Shown here: positions 8,601 to 17,191 of the stretch, piece after piece | How positions within the stretch are numbered: position 1 is the first letter of the stretch | Layout: each line of letters starts with the position of its first letter | Translations under genes and position numbers: made by a program | Assembly (NCBI RefSeq): GCF_946886895.1 | Contig: NZ_CAMPJO010000002.1 | Coordinates: 350,416-414,415, forward strand | Direction: 5' to 3' | Source: an uncultured Marinobacter sp. | GTDB taxonomy: Bacteria > Pseudomonadota > Gammaproteobacteria > Pseudomonadales > Oleiphilaceae | Length of the DNA: 64,000 bases | The notes under the pieces: model-generated | The model's database searches: none | What the model was told of the DNA's origin: nothing | The model's input: the letters and a program-made list of their open reading frames with translations, nothing else

Positions 8601-8846
8601 CTATTCGCGCCAGAACGGTTTGTGGGCCTCCTTCGATAAGCTGCCTATTGGCAAACCGACGTCCTTTTCCACCAAAGACGTGTTCATTTCAGGCAGCGAA
8701 TTCCTTAGCCGATAACGCCGGCTCCATCGAACTGCGTAGAGCTTGAGGGTATCCCGGATTTGCATGAACATCGACCTGTTCTGGCAACTCTGACCAGGGT
8801 TGGTCTGTGTTGTGCAAAATGACTGATTCATGGCTGTGGTTTTCAT
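8601..8846 (-). CDS. DUF1127-family small protein
   Basis: An 81-residue protein whose C-terminal half matches the DUF1127 pattern: a Trp-Ser-Arg-Arg helix start (AVRWSRRYRLRNSLPEMN), a VEKDVGLPIGSL segment in place of the usual DIGLSR, and the near-invariant KPFWRE ending. DUF1127 proteins are small basic proteins, some implicated in phosphate, small-RNA or carbon regulation. The ATG giving MKTTAMNQ is chosen because AGGA lies at normal distance. It is divergent from a LysR gene, a pairing often seen for this family. Confidence 0.7.
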   Translation of the reverse strand: MKTTAMNQSFCTTQTNPGQSCQNRSMFMQIRDTLKLYAVRWSRRYRLRNSLPEMNTSLVEKDVGLPIGSLSKEAHKPFWRE

Positions 8847-8862
8847 TTTCATCTTCCTGTAA

Positions 8863-8955
8863 ATATGAACGATGACTACAATGAAACCATTCTCGGCTCG
8901 CTTTCCAGGGCCGTCCATGGACATTATATGAACTCGGTGTTCGGAAAATATGAAC
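8863..8955. promoter_or_regulatory. Three copies of ATATGAAC in the DUF1127/LysR divergent region
   Basis: The octamer ATATGAAC occurs at 8863-8870, 8926-8933 and 8948-8955 in the only intergenic region between the divergent DUF1127 and LysR genes; the last copy overlaps the LysR start codon. The repetition suggests a regulator site, perhaps for autoregulation, but no binding protein is assigned. Confidence 0.35.
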
Positions 8956-9834
8956 ATAAAACTGGACAGGCTTAAGTCATTCCTTCTGGTCGCGGAAGAG
9001 TCCAACCTGACCCGGGCGGCGGCGCGCCGTCACTCGACACCGTCGGCGGTGAGTGAGCACTTGCGCCAGCTTGAGGGCGAGTTCCAGGTTCTGCTGTTTG
9101 ACCGGAGCAAGCAGGGCATGTCGCTTACCGCAGCCGGAGAACGGTTACTGATGCCGGTTCGTCAGGTGTTCACAGCGGTAGAGGAGGTACGCAACACCGC
9201 TCTGTCCATGCGTGTCGGGCCGCAGGCCACCCTTCGCCTTGGCCTGAATTCACCACCGGAATACCTTCGGGTGGATGAAGTCCTGCGCCGGAAAACAACG
9301 GCACTGCCTCACCTCAACCTGGAAATGAGAACCCGGTCGTCTGCGCAGATTATTGAGCAGGTGCTTTCCGAGGAGTTGGACCTGGGTTATGTCTACGGCC
9401 ACTGGAATGACCCCCGGCTCAGGATTGTGCCGGTTAAACCGGTGCGTGTTTCCGTGGTAGGCCCGGCGAACGCAGGCATTGATACACTGCCACGTGACTT
9501 TGACTCGCGACGAAGCCTGCCCTGGATCTGGCCCAATCGGGAGTGCCCTTTCTTTGATTTCATGAAGGAGCTACTCGGACCGCAGGCGAGTCTCGCTGAG
9601 GCAGCCACCAGTTCCGACGATGAATATTCCACGGTGGTCATGGTTAAAGCCGGGATGGGATATGGGCTCGTCGAGCGGGATTTTGCTTCGCAATCGCAGA
9701 ATCAGGGCGCGATTCGCCTGTTTGATGAGCCGGAGCTCATAACAGACCTGAGCCTGGTCTGCGGGATACGCAGTTACGAGCGCGCCGAATTGCGGGCGCT
9801 GTTTGATCTTATTGTGGATGAGTGGGAGCCTTAA
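8950..9834 (+). CDS. LysR-family transcriptional regulator
   Basis: A 294-residue LysR protein: winged helix-turn-helix at residues 1-62 (LKSFLLVAEESNLTRAAARR, then TPSAVSEHLRQLEGEFQVLLF), and a substrate-binding domain from about 92 with the usual LRLGLNSPPEYLRVDE and late GMGYGLVERDF elements. It is divergent from the DUF1127 gene and is followed 29 bases later by an SDR gene on the same strand. It may control either; no effector is implied by the sequence. Confidence 0.88.
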   Translation: MNIKLDRLKSFLLVAEESNLTRAAARRHSTPSAVSEHLRQLEGEFQVLLFDRSKQGMSLTAAGERLLMPVRQVFTAVEEVRNTALSMRVGPQATLRLGLNSPPEYLRVDEVLRRKTTALPHLNLEMRTRSSAQIIEQVLSEELDLGYVYGHWNDPRLRIVPVKPVRVSVVGPANAGIDTLPRDFDSRRSLPWIWPNRECPFFDFMKELLGPQASLAEAATSSDDEYSTVVMVKAGMGYGLVERDFASQSQNQGAIRLFDEPELITDLSLVCGIRSYERAELRALFDLIVDEWEP

Positions 9835-9863
9835 CAGCGTTCACTAACCACGGAGGTATCCCG

Positions 9864-10535
9864 ATGCCAGCTAACAGAACCGTTGTGATTACCGGCGCCA
9901 ATCGTGGCATCGGTCTGGAGCTTGCCCGCCACTATGCCCGCGACAGCTGGACCGTGATCGGCGTTTGCCGACAGGCCTCTGACGAATTAGGGGAGGTCGC
10001 CGCCCGGGTGATCGACGGCGTGGATGTCACCACCGACAGCGGCATCCGCAAGCTGACAGCGGCGCTGGAAGGCGAGACCATTGACCTGTTGATCAACAAC
10101 GCCGGCCTGCTTCAGGACGAAAAGCTGGGCAGCATTGACTTCGATTCCATCCGCACCCAGATGGAGATCAACGCATACGCGCCGTTGCGGGTGGCGGAAG
10201 CGCTGGCCCCGCGGATTCCCTCAGGTGGCAGGATTGCCAACATCACCAGCCGCATGGGCTCCATCGCCGATAACGACTCCGGCGGCCGCTATGGCTACCG
10301 TGCGTCCAAGGCGGCATTGAACGCCTTTGGCAAATCCCTGGCGATGGATTTGAAGCCAAGGGGGATCGCCGTGGCCCAACTGCATCCCGGTTACGTGAAG
10401 ACTCGAATGGTGAATTTCGGCGGACTGATTACCCCGGAGGAATCCGCCAAAGGCCTGGTGGCTCGCATTGAGGGCCTGAACCTGGAGAACACCGGCTCCT
10501 TCTGGCACAGCAACGGGGAGGAGCTGCCCTGGTGA
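9864..10535 (+). CDS. Short-chain dehydrogenase/reductase (SDR)
   Basis: A 223-residue classical SDR. It has the NAD(P)-binding TGANRGIG motif at residues 9-16, NNAG near 80, the catalytic Ser in NITSRMGS near 127, and YRASK (Tyr and Lys) near 145-149. GGAGG precedes the chosen ATG; a longer frame overlaps the LysR end and is less likely. The sequence resembles C-factor-like SDRs of about 225 residues. It follows the LysR gene closely, so cotranscription is likely. The substrate is unknown. Confidence 0.88.
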   Translation: MPANRTVVITGANRGIGLELARHYARDSWTVIGVCRQASDELGEVAARVIDGVDVTTDSGIRKLTAALEGETIDLLINNAGLLQDEKLGSIDFDSIRTQMEINAYAPLRVAEALAPRIPSGGRIANITSRMGSIADNDSGGRYGYRASKAALNAFGKSLAMDLKPRGIAVAQLHPGYVKTRMVNFGGLITPEESAKGLVARIEGLNLENTGSFWHSNGEELPW

Positions 10536-10557
10536 TTCGCGATGGCGATGCGGCAGA

Positions 10558-11199
10558 TCATTCCTGGCGTTCGGGCGAAGAGGGTGACTTCCGGGCAACA
10601 AGAAAAACCGACGCCTTATCCGGCTGCCACTCATGGTCGAGGCTGAAGCCGGCGCTGGTCAGCGTCGACACCAGTGACTGCCGGGTAAAGCGCTTCACGA
10701 ACGGCGCCAGCCCCACCGCCTGCAGAGCCGGAATCAACAGCCGCCAGAGAACCATCAGATTGCCCACCAGTGCAGTGCTGGACACAAACACACCACCGGG
10801 CTTCAGTAGCCGGTGAACATGGGCAATCGTGGCCTCCGCATCCTCCAGAAGATGCAGGATATTGAGCCCCAGCACCGCATCAAAGCGTTCCGCCTCCAGC
10901 TCAAGGCTCTCCAGCGTACCCTGCTGAAAGTGTACGTTCTCAACGCCGGCATCGCGGGCTTTCTCTTCGGCGATCTCCAGCATCTTGCCGGAGAGGTCGG
11001 TCGCAAGAATCTCCTTTACATAGGGTGCATGAGTAATGGCGGTGCTGCCGGTACCGCAGCCGAACTCCAGTACGGACCAGTCTGGCTGAAAATACGACCG
11101 GGTGATGGCCAGCTTCTTCTGATAGGTTGCTTCGTCCCGCACAGGGCTTTTGGCATAGCGGCGTGCGCTCTTGTCCCAGAACTCTTTTGAGTTTTTCAT
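10558..11199 (-). CDS. Class I SAM-dependent methyltransferase
   Basis: A 213-residue methyltransferase with a Rossmann SAM-binding core: WSVLEFGCGTGSTAI (motif I, residues 38-52), ILATDLSGKMLEIA (acidic loop, 62-75), FDAVLGLNILHLLEDAE (motif IV region) and LLKPGGVFVSS. The opening SKEFWDKSARRYAKSPVRD is typical of UbiE/Methyltransf_11-type proteins. The acceptor is not predictable. It ends 22 bases from the convergent SDR and lies downstream of the DUF2959 gene on the same strand with an 11-base gap. Confidence 0.88.
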   Translation of the reverse strand: MKNSKEFWDKSARRYAKSPVRDEATYQKKLAITRSYFQPDWSVLEFGCGTGSTAITHAPYVKEILATDLSGKMLEIAEEKARDAGVENVHFQQGTLESLELEAERFDAVLGLNILHLLEDAEATIAHVHRLLKPGGVFVSSTALVGNLMVLWRLLIPALQAVGLAPFVKRFTRQSLVSTLTSAGFSLDHEWQPDKASVFLVARKSPSSPERQE

Positions 11200-11209
11200 C
11201 GGGTAGCCA

Positions 11210-11896
11210 TCATCCGCCTTCCCGGAAGCGCCGGATAAAGGCTTCGGATTCCGCGATCGACTGTTCCATATTACGAATCAGCGCATCCACGTCCTGGCGG
11301 ATACCCACCAGCTCGTTCTCCAGAGAGCCTATCGCCTGGGCGTTCAGATTGTGCTTGAGGTACAGCACCTGATCCTGAAACGCCTGCAGAACCGGCTCCA
11401 TGCGATCTTCGGCCTGGTGCATACGGTTGATCAGTTGGCTGTATTGGGCGCGGGTTTCGTCAAGCTGCTGCTCGCTGGTACGTCGGAGAGAGGCGCTTTC
11501 GTATAGATCAAGTTCATCTTCCCATTCATCGAACAGGTCCTCGGCAACCTCTTCCACTTCGTCGATACGTTCGCGGACTTTTTCCGCGCTGGACAGGCTT
11601 TCTTCATAGGCCTCGCTGATCTCGGCGTACCGGTCCTTGAGTTCGGTATCCGGCGTGTCCACCACGCTCTGGAAGCGTTCCAGGGATGAGCGGAAGGTTT
11701 CCTGGGCGTCGTTCTGGCTGTCCCGCGCGTCTTCCACCCGGTCTACCAGGATGTCGCGCTTTTCATACCCGAACTTTTCCATGGTTTTGTAGTACACCGT
11801 GGAACACCCGCCCAGTAGTGCGACGCTGAATAGCATCAGCCACAGCCGCCGGGCACCGGATAGCGTTGTGGGACTGGCAGTGACAGGATTGGACAT
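11210..11896 (-). CDS. DUF2959-family coiled-coil lipoprotein
   Basis: A 228-residue protein with a leader ending in the lipobox LLGGC (near residue 31), followed by STVYYKTMEKFGYEKRDILV, the hallmark of DUF2959. The remainder is long and acidic with heptad patterns, probably a coiled coil facing the periplasm. No function is established. It probably shares a transcript with the methyltransferase gene downstream. Confidence 0.8.
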   Translation of the reverse strand: MSNPVTASPTTLSGARRLWLMLFSVALLGGCSTVYYKTMEKFGYEKRDILVDRVEDARDSQNDAQETFRSSLERFQSVVDTPDTELKDRYAEISEAYEESLSSAEKVRERIDEVEEVAEDLFDEWEDELDLYESASLRRTSEQQLDETRAQYSQLINRMHQAEDRMEPVLQAFQDQVLYLKHNLNAQAIGSLENELVGIRQDVDALIRNMEQSIAESEAFIRRFREGG

Positions 11897-12049
11897 AACG
11901 AATTTCTCCGGTTGGGGCGTTGGTGAGGGTGCTAAACGTGAAGCATGGCGGTAGATTCTACCCCGGCTTCACTTCGGTCCAAAGCGAAGCATCCGCATTG
12001 AATTGAGTCATACAATAGGCTTCTATATCAACGGTGCAGGAGGCCTTCA

Positions 12050-12409
12050 ATGCCCATAGTGTGCGTCATTCGCTATCAGATAGACCCATTCCAGAAAGAG
12101 CACTTCAAAGTGTACGCCGAAAACTGGGGTGAAATCATTCCGCGCTGTGGCGGTAACCTGATCGGCTACTTCCTGCCCTCGGAAGGAACCAACGACATTG
12201 CCTGGGGCCTTATCGGGTTTGATTCTCTTGCAAGCTATGAGGCGTATCGGCATCGCCTGAAGGCGGATGAGGCCGGAAAACGGAACTTTGCGCTCGCTGA
12301 ATCCCGGCGCTTTATACTACGAGAGGAGCGCAGCTTTGTGGAAGCCGTCGAAGGTACCTTGAATGCACCTTCAACACTTTGTCGCTCTAACTCTGAGAGG
12401 GAGATTTAA
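12050..12409 (+). CDS. NIPSNAP-family protein
   Basis: A 119-residue alpha+beta barrel protein of the NIPSNAP family (dimeric ferredoxin-like fold): [23 protein letters not shown] opening and [18 protein letters not shown] in the middle, then the [10 protein letters not shown] strand. GGAGG precedes the ATG. One base separates its stop from the start of the ABM-domain gene, so the two are coupled. Such small barrel proteins often act on, or sequester, reactive or aromatic compounds; the specific role is unknown. Confidence 0.8.
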   Translation: MPIVCVIRYQIDPFQKEHFKVYAENWGEIIPRCGGNLIGYFLPSEGTNDIAWGLIGFDSLASYEAYRHRLKADEAGKRNFALAESRRFILREERSFVEAVEGTLNAPSTLCRSNSEREI

Positions 12410-12410
12410 C

Positions 12411-12758
12411 ATGTTGGCAGTGATATTTGAGTTGGAACCACGCTCGGGGAAAACCGCCGATTATCTCGATCAAGCAGCCGCATTGGCGCCGCTGTTAGGG
12501 CAGATAGACGGTTTCATATCCATTGAGCGCTTTGAAAGCCTTACGCACCCTGGCCGGATACTTTCCCTGTCGTTCTGGCGGGATGAAGCTGCCATTGCGC
12601 AATGGCGGAACATGGAGGCTCATCGTCACGCCCAGGCAAAAGGGCGGAGTGAGATCTTTTCCGACTATCGATTGAGAGTGGCGCACGTTATGCGGGATTA
12701 TGGGCTTTCTGACCGATCAGAAGCGCCCAACGATTCAAAGGCTCATCATAACCTGTGA
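12411..12758 (+). CDS. Antibiotic biosynthesis monooxygenase (ABM) domain protein
   Basis: A 115-residue ABM-fold protein: MLAVIFELEPRSGKTADYLD, then LLGQIDGFISIERFESL, ILSLSFWRDEAAIAQWRNME and HRHAQAKGR, the standard order of this family (haem- or quinone-linked monooxygenases and haem-degrading homologues). GAGAGGGAG within the end of the upstream gene serves as its ribosome site. Its stop overlaps the GTG start of the regulator gene by four bases, so the three genes form one compact operon. Confidence 0.82.
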   Translation: MLAVIFELEPRSGKTADYLDQAAALAPLLGQIDGFISIERFESLTHPGRILSLSFWRDEAAIAQWRNMEAHRHAQAKGRSEIFSDYRLRVAHVMRDYGLSDRSEAPNDSKAHHNL

Positions 12759-13456
12759 ACACAAACGAGATTGCCCGGATAGCGTCCCTCGTGGGAGTGC
12801 CCGCCCGCACGACCATGTTGCTGGCGCTGATGGATGGCCGGGCTTATACCGCGCATGAGCTGGCGAGAATTGGAGGGGTTGCTCCCCAGACCGCCAGCGG
12901 TCATCTGTCTTTGCTGGTCGAGGCGGGGTTATTGGTTTTGCTGAAACAGGGTCGACATCGCTATCACCGGCTGTCGTCAAAAGAAGTGGCGACAATGCTG
13001 GAGGGCATCATGCAGGTTGCCGCCTTAGGCCGGAAACCGCCCAGGGTTGAGACAGGCCCTCGCGATCCCGGCATGAGACGGGCAAGGCTGTGTTACGACC
13101 ATCTTGGTGGTCGCCTGGGTGTAGTCATTGCAGACTACTTGATGGCCGAGCAAGCCATTGTGCTCGAACCGGATGGGGGGACTCTTACAGGCCAGCTCCA
13201 GGCCGCATTGGCGCCGATTGATTTGTCGTTCGACCAAGCCGAATCTATAAATTCCGTGCCGTTGTGTCGCCCATGCCTTGACTGGAGTGAGCGACGGTTT
13301 CACATAGCGGGCCCCTTGGGGCAGCGCATTTGCAACCACCTGCTCGACAATGACTATTTGCGACGGCGTGAGGCAGGTCGGGAATTAAAAGTCACTGCGA
13401 AGGGCGCCAAAGCCTTGTGCCACTGGCTGGGCGCGAAGCGCTGGAGTGAGGTGTGA
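12755..13456 (+). CDS. ArsR-like winged-helix transcriptional regulator
   Basis: A 233-residue regulator starting with GTG (GTGA overlap with the ABM gene). Residues 10-80 form an ArsR-type winged helix (VPARTTMLLALMDGRAYTAH, ELARIGGVAPQTASGHLSLL, GRHRYHRLSS wing). The C-terminal 150 residues are longer than in classical metal-sensing ArsR proteins and contain a CRPCLDWSERRFHIAGPLG segment, typical of the longer ArsR-like regulators found beside small monooxygenase genes. It probably regulates its own operon. The CxxC pair (Cys-Arg-Pro-Cys) could sense redox state or metal; this is inference. Confidence 0.82.
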   Translation: MNTNEIARIASLVGVPARTTMLLALMDGRAYTAHELARIGGVAPQTASGHLSLLVEAGLLVLLKQGRHRYHRLSSKEVATMLEGIMQVAALGRKPPRVETGPRDPGMRRARLCYDHLGGRLGVVIADYLMAEQAIVLEPDGGTLTGQLQAALAPIDLSFDQAESINSVPLCRPCLDWSERRFHIAGPLGQRICNHLLDNDYLRRREAGRELKVTAKGAKALCHWLGAKRWSEV

Positions 13457-13603
13457 TCGAAGCGTTGCGATCCTCATGGGAGGCCGGGCTGATGCCTAGC
13501 TGTGAGGTAACCGAATGACCAAACGCCTGGCTACCTTCCAGGGCAAACAGAACCGGCTTGCTGTTCATACCATTTCCTTGTGGGTATTGTTCGCTGCTGC
13601 GGC

Positions 13604-14572
13604 TCAGTAAGCCGCATCCTCCACGTAGAAGTCCTTGGCGTTGTCCTCGGTGATCAGTTCGGCACCCAGTACGATGCGGGCTGGCACGTGGTGGTACATA
13701 TCGCCAAGAGTATTGCCTCTTACACCAGTGTTGGCCAGGGCAATGGCCGACGCCACCATGGACGGCGGATAGGTGACCGTGGCTTTCACCACCGGGTGGT
13801 CGTCCTTGATCATGCCGATAACGTCCTTGGAGCCGCCACCGCCGACCACCAGCTTGATGTCGTCACGGCCGGCTTCCTCGATGGCCTGCATAACGGCCTT
13901 GAGCACATCGTCGTCACCGGCCCAGACTGCATCCACGTCACGATGCTTGCGCAGCAGGTTCTCCATCACGCGCAGGGCTTTCTGCGGCGACCAGTCCGAT
14001 GGCTGTGAATCGAGGATCTTGATATCCGGGTGTTTCGCCATGACTTCGTTAAAGGCGTTGACGCGCTGGGCGTTGATGGGGATCGGCATGCCTTCGATGA
14101 CGATCACGTTGCCGCTGCCATCCATCTGCTCGGCCATGTACTTGGCCGCTTCGCGGCCCATGCCCGCATTATCGCCGGCAATGAACACGTCCTGCGCCGG
14201 GGTTTCCAGTTCGCGGTCGACCACCACGGTGTAGATGCCGCTGTCGTAGGCCTCGGAAATAACCTGCTGCAGGGTCGCCGGGTTGTGGGGCAGGATGACC
14301 AGCGCATCGATTTGCTTGACCATCAGGTCTTCCACATCGGCCACTTGCCTGGTGCCGGAGTTGGCGGCCACGACGAAGAATTCTGTATCCGGGTATTTCT
14401 TGCCCAGGTCGTCAGCGGCCTTCTGGGCCCACCAGAGTAGCCCGGCGGTCCAGCCGTGATCGGCGGCCGGCACGCTGACGCCGATACGGTAGTCCGCATG
14501 GCTGGCGGTAAACGGCGCCAGTATCAGTGCCCCGACCAGCAGGGTGCCCTTGATCAGTCGTTTGAGTCCCAT
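13604..14572 (-). CDS. Sugar ABC transporter periplasmic substrate-binding protein (CUT2, RbsB-like)
   Basis: A 322-residue exported protein. A signal peptide spans about residues 1-26 (MGLKRLIKGTLLVGALILAP, cleavage after ASHA), followed by the periplasmic-binding fold of the ribose/galactose class (YRIGVSVPAADHGWTAGLLW, VDALVILPHNPATLQQ, VFIAGDNAGMGREAAKYMAE). The ATG giving MGLKRL is preferred over a longer frame because only it leaves a normal leader. It is the last gene of the transporter operon, downstream of the permease. The sugar cannot be named. Confidence 0.88.
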   Translation of the reverse strand: MGLKRLIKGTLLVGALILAPFTASHADYRIGVSVPAADHGWTAGLLWWAQKAADDLGKKYPDTEFFVVAANSGTRQVADVEDLMVKQIDALVILPHNPATLQQVISEAYDSGIYTVVVDRELETPAQDVFIAGDNAGMGREAAKYMAEQMDGSGNVIVIEGMPIPINAQRVNAFNEVMAKHPDIKILDSQPSDWSPQKALRVMENLLRKHRDVDAVWAGDDDVLKAVMQAIEEAGRDDIKLVVGGGGSKDVIGMIKDDHPVVKATVTYPPSMVASAIALANTGVRGNTLGDMYHHVPARIVLGAELITEDNAKDFYVEDAAY

Positions 14573-14681
14573 AGTGATGATCCCTTCGGTTTTGTTGTTG
14601 TAAGCCGGCACCAGCGTGCCGGGCGATTGGATGGCTTGCGCCATGGTTTACCTGTTGTCGCCAGCGCTGCGGTGTATTGCG

Positions 14682-15668
14682 CTAACGGTCTTGTTTGTAT
14701 TGCATCAGCACCGCCACCAGGATGACGCCGCCTTTCACCAGCCCTTGCAGATAAGGGGAGATGCCCAGCATGTTGAGCATGTTGTTGATCACGCCCAGAA
14801 TCAGCGCGCCCAGTACCGTGCCCCAGATCGAGCCGCGCCCGCCGGCCAGGGCCGTACCGCCGATGACCACCGCCGCAATCGCATCAAGCTCGTAGAAGAC
14901 CCCGGCATCGCTGGGGCTGATGGAGTTGAGTCGAGAAGCCAGCATGATTGATGAGACCCCCACGCAGGCGCCGGCAATCACGAACGTAACAAGGATGATC
15001 CGCTGCACCCGGATGCCCGAATAGCGCGCTACCTGGGCGCTGGAGCCCACGGCACACAGGTGCCGCCCGAAGGGCGTATGCGCCAGCAGGATATGGGCGA
15101 GCACGGCAATGATCAGGAAGGTCCAGACCGGGATGGGTAGCCCCAGCGCGTATCCGCCACCAATTTCCGGAAACAGGGCGTTGGTCGAGACCATCTCGCC
15201 GGCCTCGGAGAAATACAGGGCCAGCGAACGGTAGATCGACATGGTCGCCAGGGTGGCGATGAAGGGCGTGATCCGGCCCCAGGTCACCAGTGCCCCGTTA
15301 ATGAGTCCGAACAGCGCACCGCTCAGCACCGCCATGGACAGGCCGATGATGATCCCCTGCACCGGGTCGGCGAACTGGTTGATGGTATGCACCAGTACCA
15401 CCCCCACCAGGGCCACCATTGAGCCCACCGACAGGTCGATGCCCGAGCCGATAATCACGAAGGTAACGCCAATGGCGATGATGCCGGTGTAGGACACCTG
15501 GCGGGCAATGTTGGTGAGGTTGCGCAGGTCGAGGAAATATTCGCTGGCGAGGGATGAGATCACCAGCAGCACGGTCAGTGCAATCAGCGGCGCCAGGATG
15601 CTGAAATCGAACCCGCTGTTGCGCAGGCGATCGGAGAGCCGGGCGCCAGCAAGTCTGGCCTGGTTCAT
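14682..15668 (-). CDS. Sugar ABC transporter permease (CUT2, RbsC-like)
   Basis: A 328-residue inner-membrane permease of the branched-chain amino-acid/ribose class with eight or more helices. Family signatures are LTNIARQVSYTGIIAIGVTF, VIIGSGIDLSVGSMVALVGV, TPFIATLATMSIYRSLA and AVVIGGTALAGGRGSIWGTV. Its start overlaps the stop of the ATPase gene by four bases (ATGA), so translation is coupled. It should form the channel with a dimer of the ATPase below. Confidence 0.9.
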   Translation of the reverse strand: MNQARLAGARLSDRLRNSGFDFSILAPLIALTVLLVISSLASEYFLDLRNLTNIARQVSYTGIIAIGVTFVIIGSGIDLSVGSMVALVGVVLVHTINQFADPVQGIIIGLSMAVLSGALFGLINGALVTWGRITPFIATLATMSIYRSLALYFSEAGEMVSTNALFPEIGGGYALGLPIPVWTFLIIAVLAHILLAHTPFGRHLCAVGSSAQVARYSGIRVQRIILVTFVIAGACVGVSSIMLASRLNSISPSDAGVFYELDAIAAVVIGGTALAGGRGSIWGTVLGALILGVINNMLNMLGISPYLQGLVKGGVILVAVLMQYKQDR

Positions 15669-17191
15669 GGTGTTATTCCTTGTTGTTCTGTCGATCCGGT
15701 GGCGTTTTCCCGCGCGCCGGCCGCGTAAAGCATGATGTCTTCTTCGTTGATCTGGTCACCGCTCAGCCGGGCGGCGATGCGCCCTTCACGGACCACCAGC
15801 ACCGGGTCGCACAGGCCGATGATTTCCTCCAGTTCCGAGGAAATCACGATCACCGCCTTGCCCTGTTCGGCCAGGCCGCGGATCAGGTAATAGATCTCGC
15901 GCTTGGTGTTGACGTCGATGCCACGGGTGGGTTCGTCCAGGATGAGAATGTCCGGGTCGATATCCAGCAGCTTGGCCAGGTAGACCTTCTGCTGGTTACC
16001 GCCGCTGAGCAGGCCCGCAGGGGTTTCCAGGCTGGCGGCCTTGATGGCCAGTTTCGACTGGAAATCCTGGGCCTGGCGACGCTCTTTGGAGCGGTTGATC
16101 AAGCCGGAGGTGTACTTTTTGAGGCTGAGCAGGGTGATGTTCTCGGTCAGGCTGAAATTCATCACCAGGCCCTTGCCCTGCCGGTCTTCCGACAGGTAGG
16201 CCAGGCCTGCCGCGTGGGCATTGTTGGGCGAGCGAATCACCGGTTCCTTGCCGTTGATGACGAGCTTTTCCCTGGTGTGGCGGCGCAGGCCCATCAAGGC
16301 TTCGGCGATTTCGGTGCGGCCCGAGCCCACCAATCCGGACAGGCCCAGGACCTGCCCATGCTGCAGGGTCAGGCTCACATCCCGAACCAGGCCCGGAATG
16401 TTCAGGTTCTTCAGCTCCAGGGCCACGGAGGTGGGGTGGTCCTGTTTCTCGGGAAAGGTCTGGGACAACTCCCGCCCGACCATCTTACGGGCCATGTCGT
16501 CCTCGGACACGTCGGCCACATCGCACAGCTCTATCTGCTCGCCGTCCCGCAGGATCAGCAGGCGCTGGCAGAGGCTTTTCACCTCCTTGAGCTTGTGGGA
16601 GATGAACAGTACGGCCACGCCTCGTGCCTGCATGGCGCGCACCACATCGAACAGCACGGTGACTTCGCGGTCCGTGAGCACGGTGGTGGGCTCGTCCAGG
16701 ATCACGACCCGAGCGTCGTTCACCAGCACCCGGGCCACTTCCACCATCTGCTTCTCCGCCACGCTGAGTTCGCCGATGGTGGCGTTGGGATTGAGGTTAA
16801 CCTTGAGGTCGTCCAGTACCCGCGCGGTTTCTGCACGCATGGCGGCCTTGTCGAGCAGCCCCTTGCGCCGGCGCTCCTGCCCCAGGAAAACGTTCTCGTA
16901 GACCTTGAGTGTCGGCACTAGGTTGAATTCCTGGGGGATCATGGCGATGCCTTTGTGGCGCGACAGGATCGGGTCCAACTGATGGAAAGTCTCGCCCTGG
17001 ATCTCGATCGTTCCGCTGGTCGGCGTATAGACACCGCTGATGAGCTTGAGCAGGGTGGACTTGCCTGCGCCGTTCTCGCCCAGGATGCCGAGCACCTCGC
17101 CGGGCTGGATGTCCAGGTTGATGCCCTTGAGCACGCTGACCGGCCCAAACGACTTGCACAGGTCGCGGGTGCGAATAATCGGGTCAGTCAT
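15665..17191 (-). CDS. Sugar ABC transporter ATP-binding protein (CUT2, RbsA-like, two ABC domains)
   Basis: A 508-residue tandem ATPase typical of CUT2 importers. The first half has Walker A GENGAGKSTLLK at about 38-49, a signature ELSVAEKQMVEVARVL and Walker B VILDEPTT; the second half has GLVGSGRTEIAEAL in place of a normal Walker A, the LLSGGNQQK signature and DILILDEPTRGID. The degenerate second Walker A is usual in this class. The start giving MTDPIIRTRDL has a GGGAGA site; the longer frame overlaps the dehydrogenase gene. It overlaps neighbours at both ends, so it sits within one operon. Confidence 0.9.
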   Translation of the reverse strand: MTDPIIRTRDLCKSFGPVSVLKGINLDIQPGEVLGILGENGAGKSTLLKLISGVYTPTSGTIEIQGETFHQLDPILSRHKGIAMIPQEFNLVPTLKVYENVFLGQERRRKGLLDKAAMRAETARVLDDLKVNLNPNATIGELSVAEKQMVEVARVLVNDARVVILDEPTTVLTDREVTVLFDVVRAMQARGVAVLFISHKLKEVKSLCQRLLILRDGEQIELCDVADVSEDDMARKMVGRELSQTFPEKQDHPTSVALELKNLNIPGLVRDVSLTLQHGQVLGLSGLVGSGRTEIAEALMGLRRHTREKLVINGKEPVIRSPNNAHAAGLAYLSEDRQGKGLVMNFSLTENITLLSLKKYTSGLINRSKERRQAQDFQSKLAIKAASLETPAGLLSGGNQQKVYLAKLLDIDPDILILDEPTRGIDVNTKREIYYLIRGLAEQGKAVIVISSELEEIIGLCDPVLVVREGRIAARLSGDQINEEDIMLYAAGARENATGSTEQQGITP

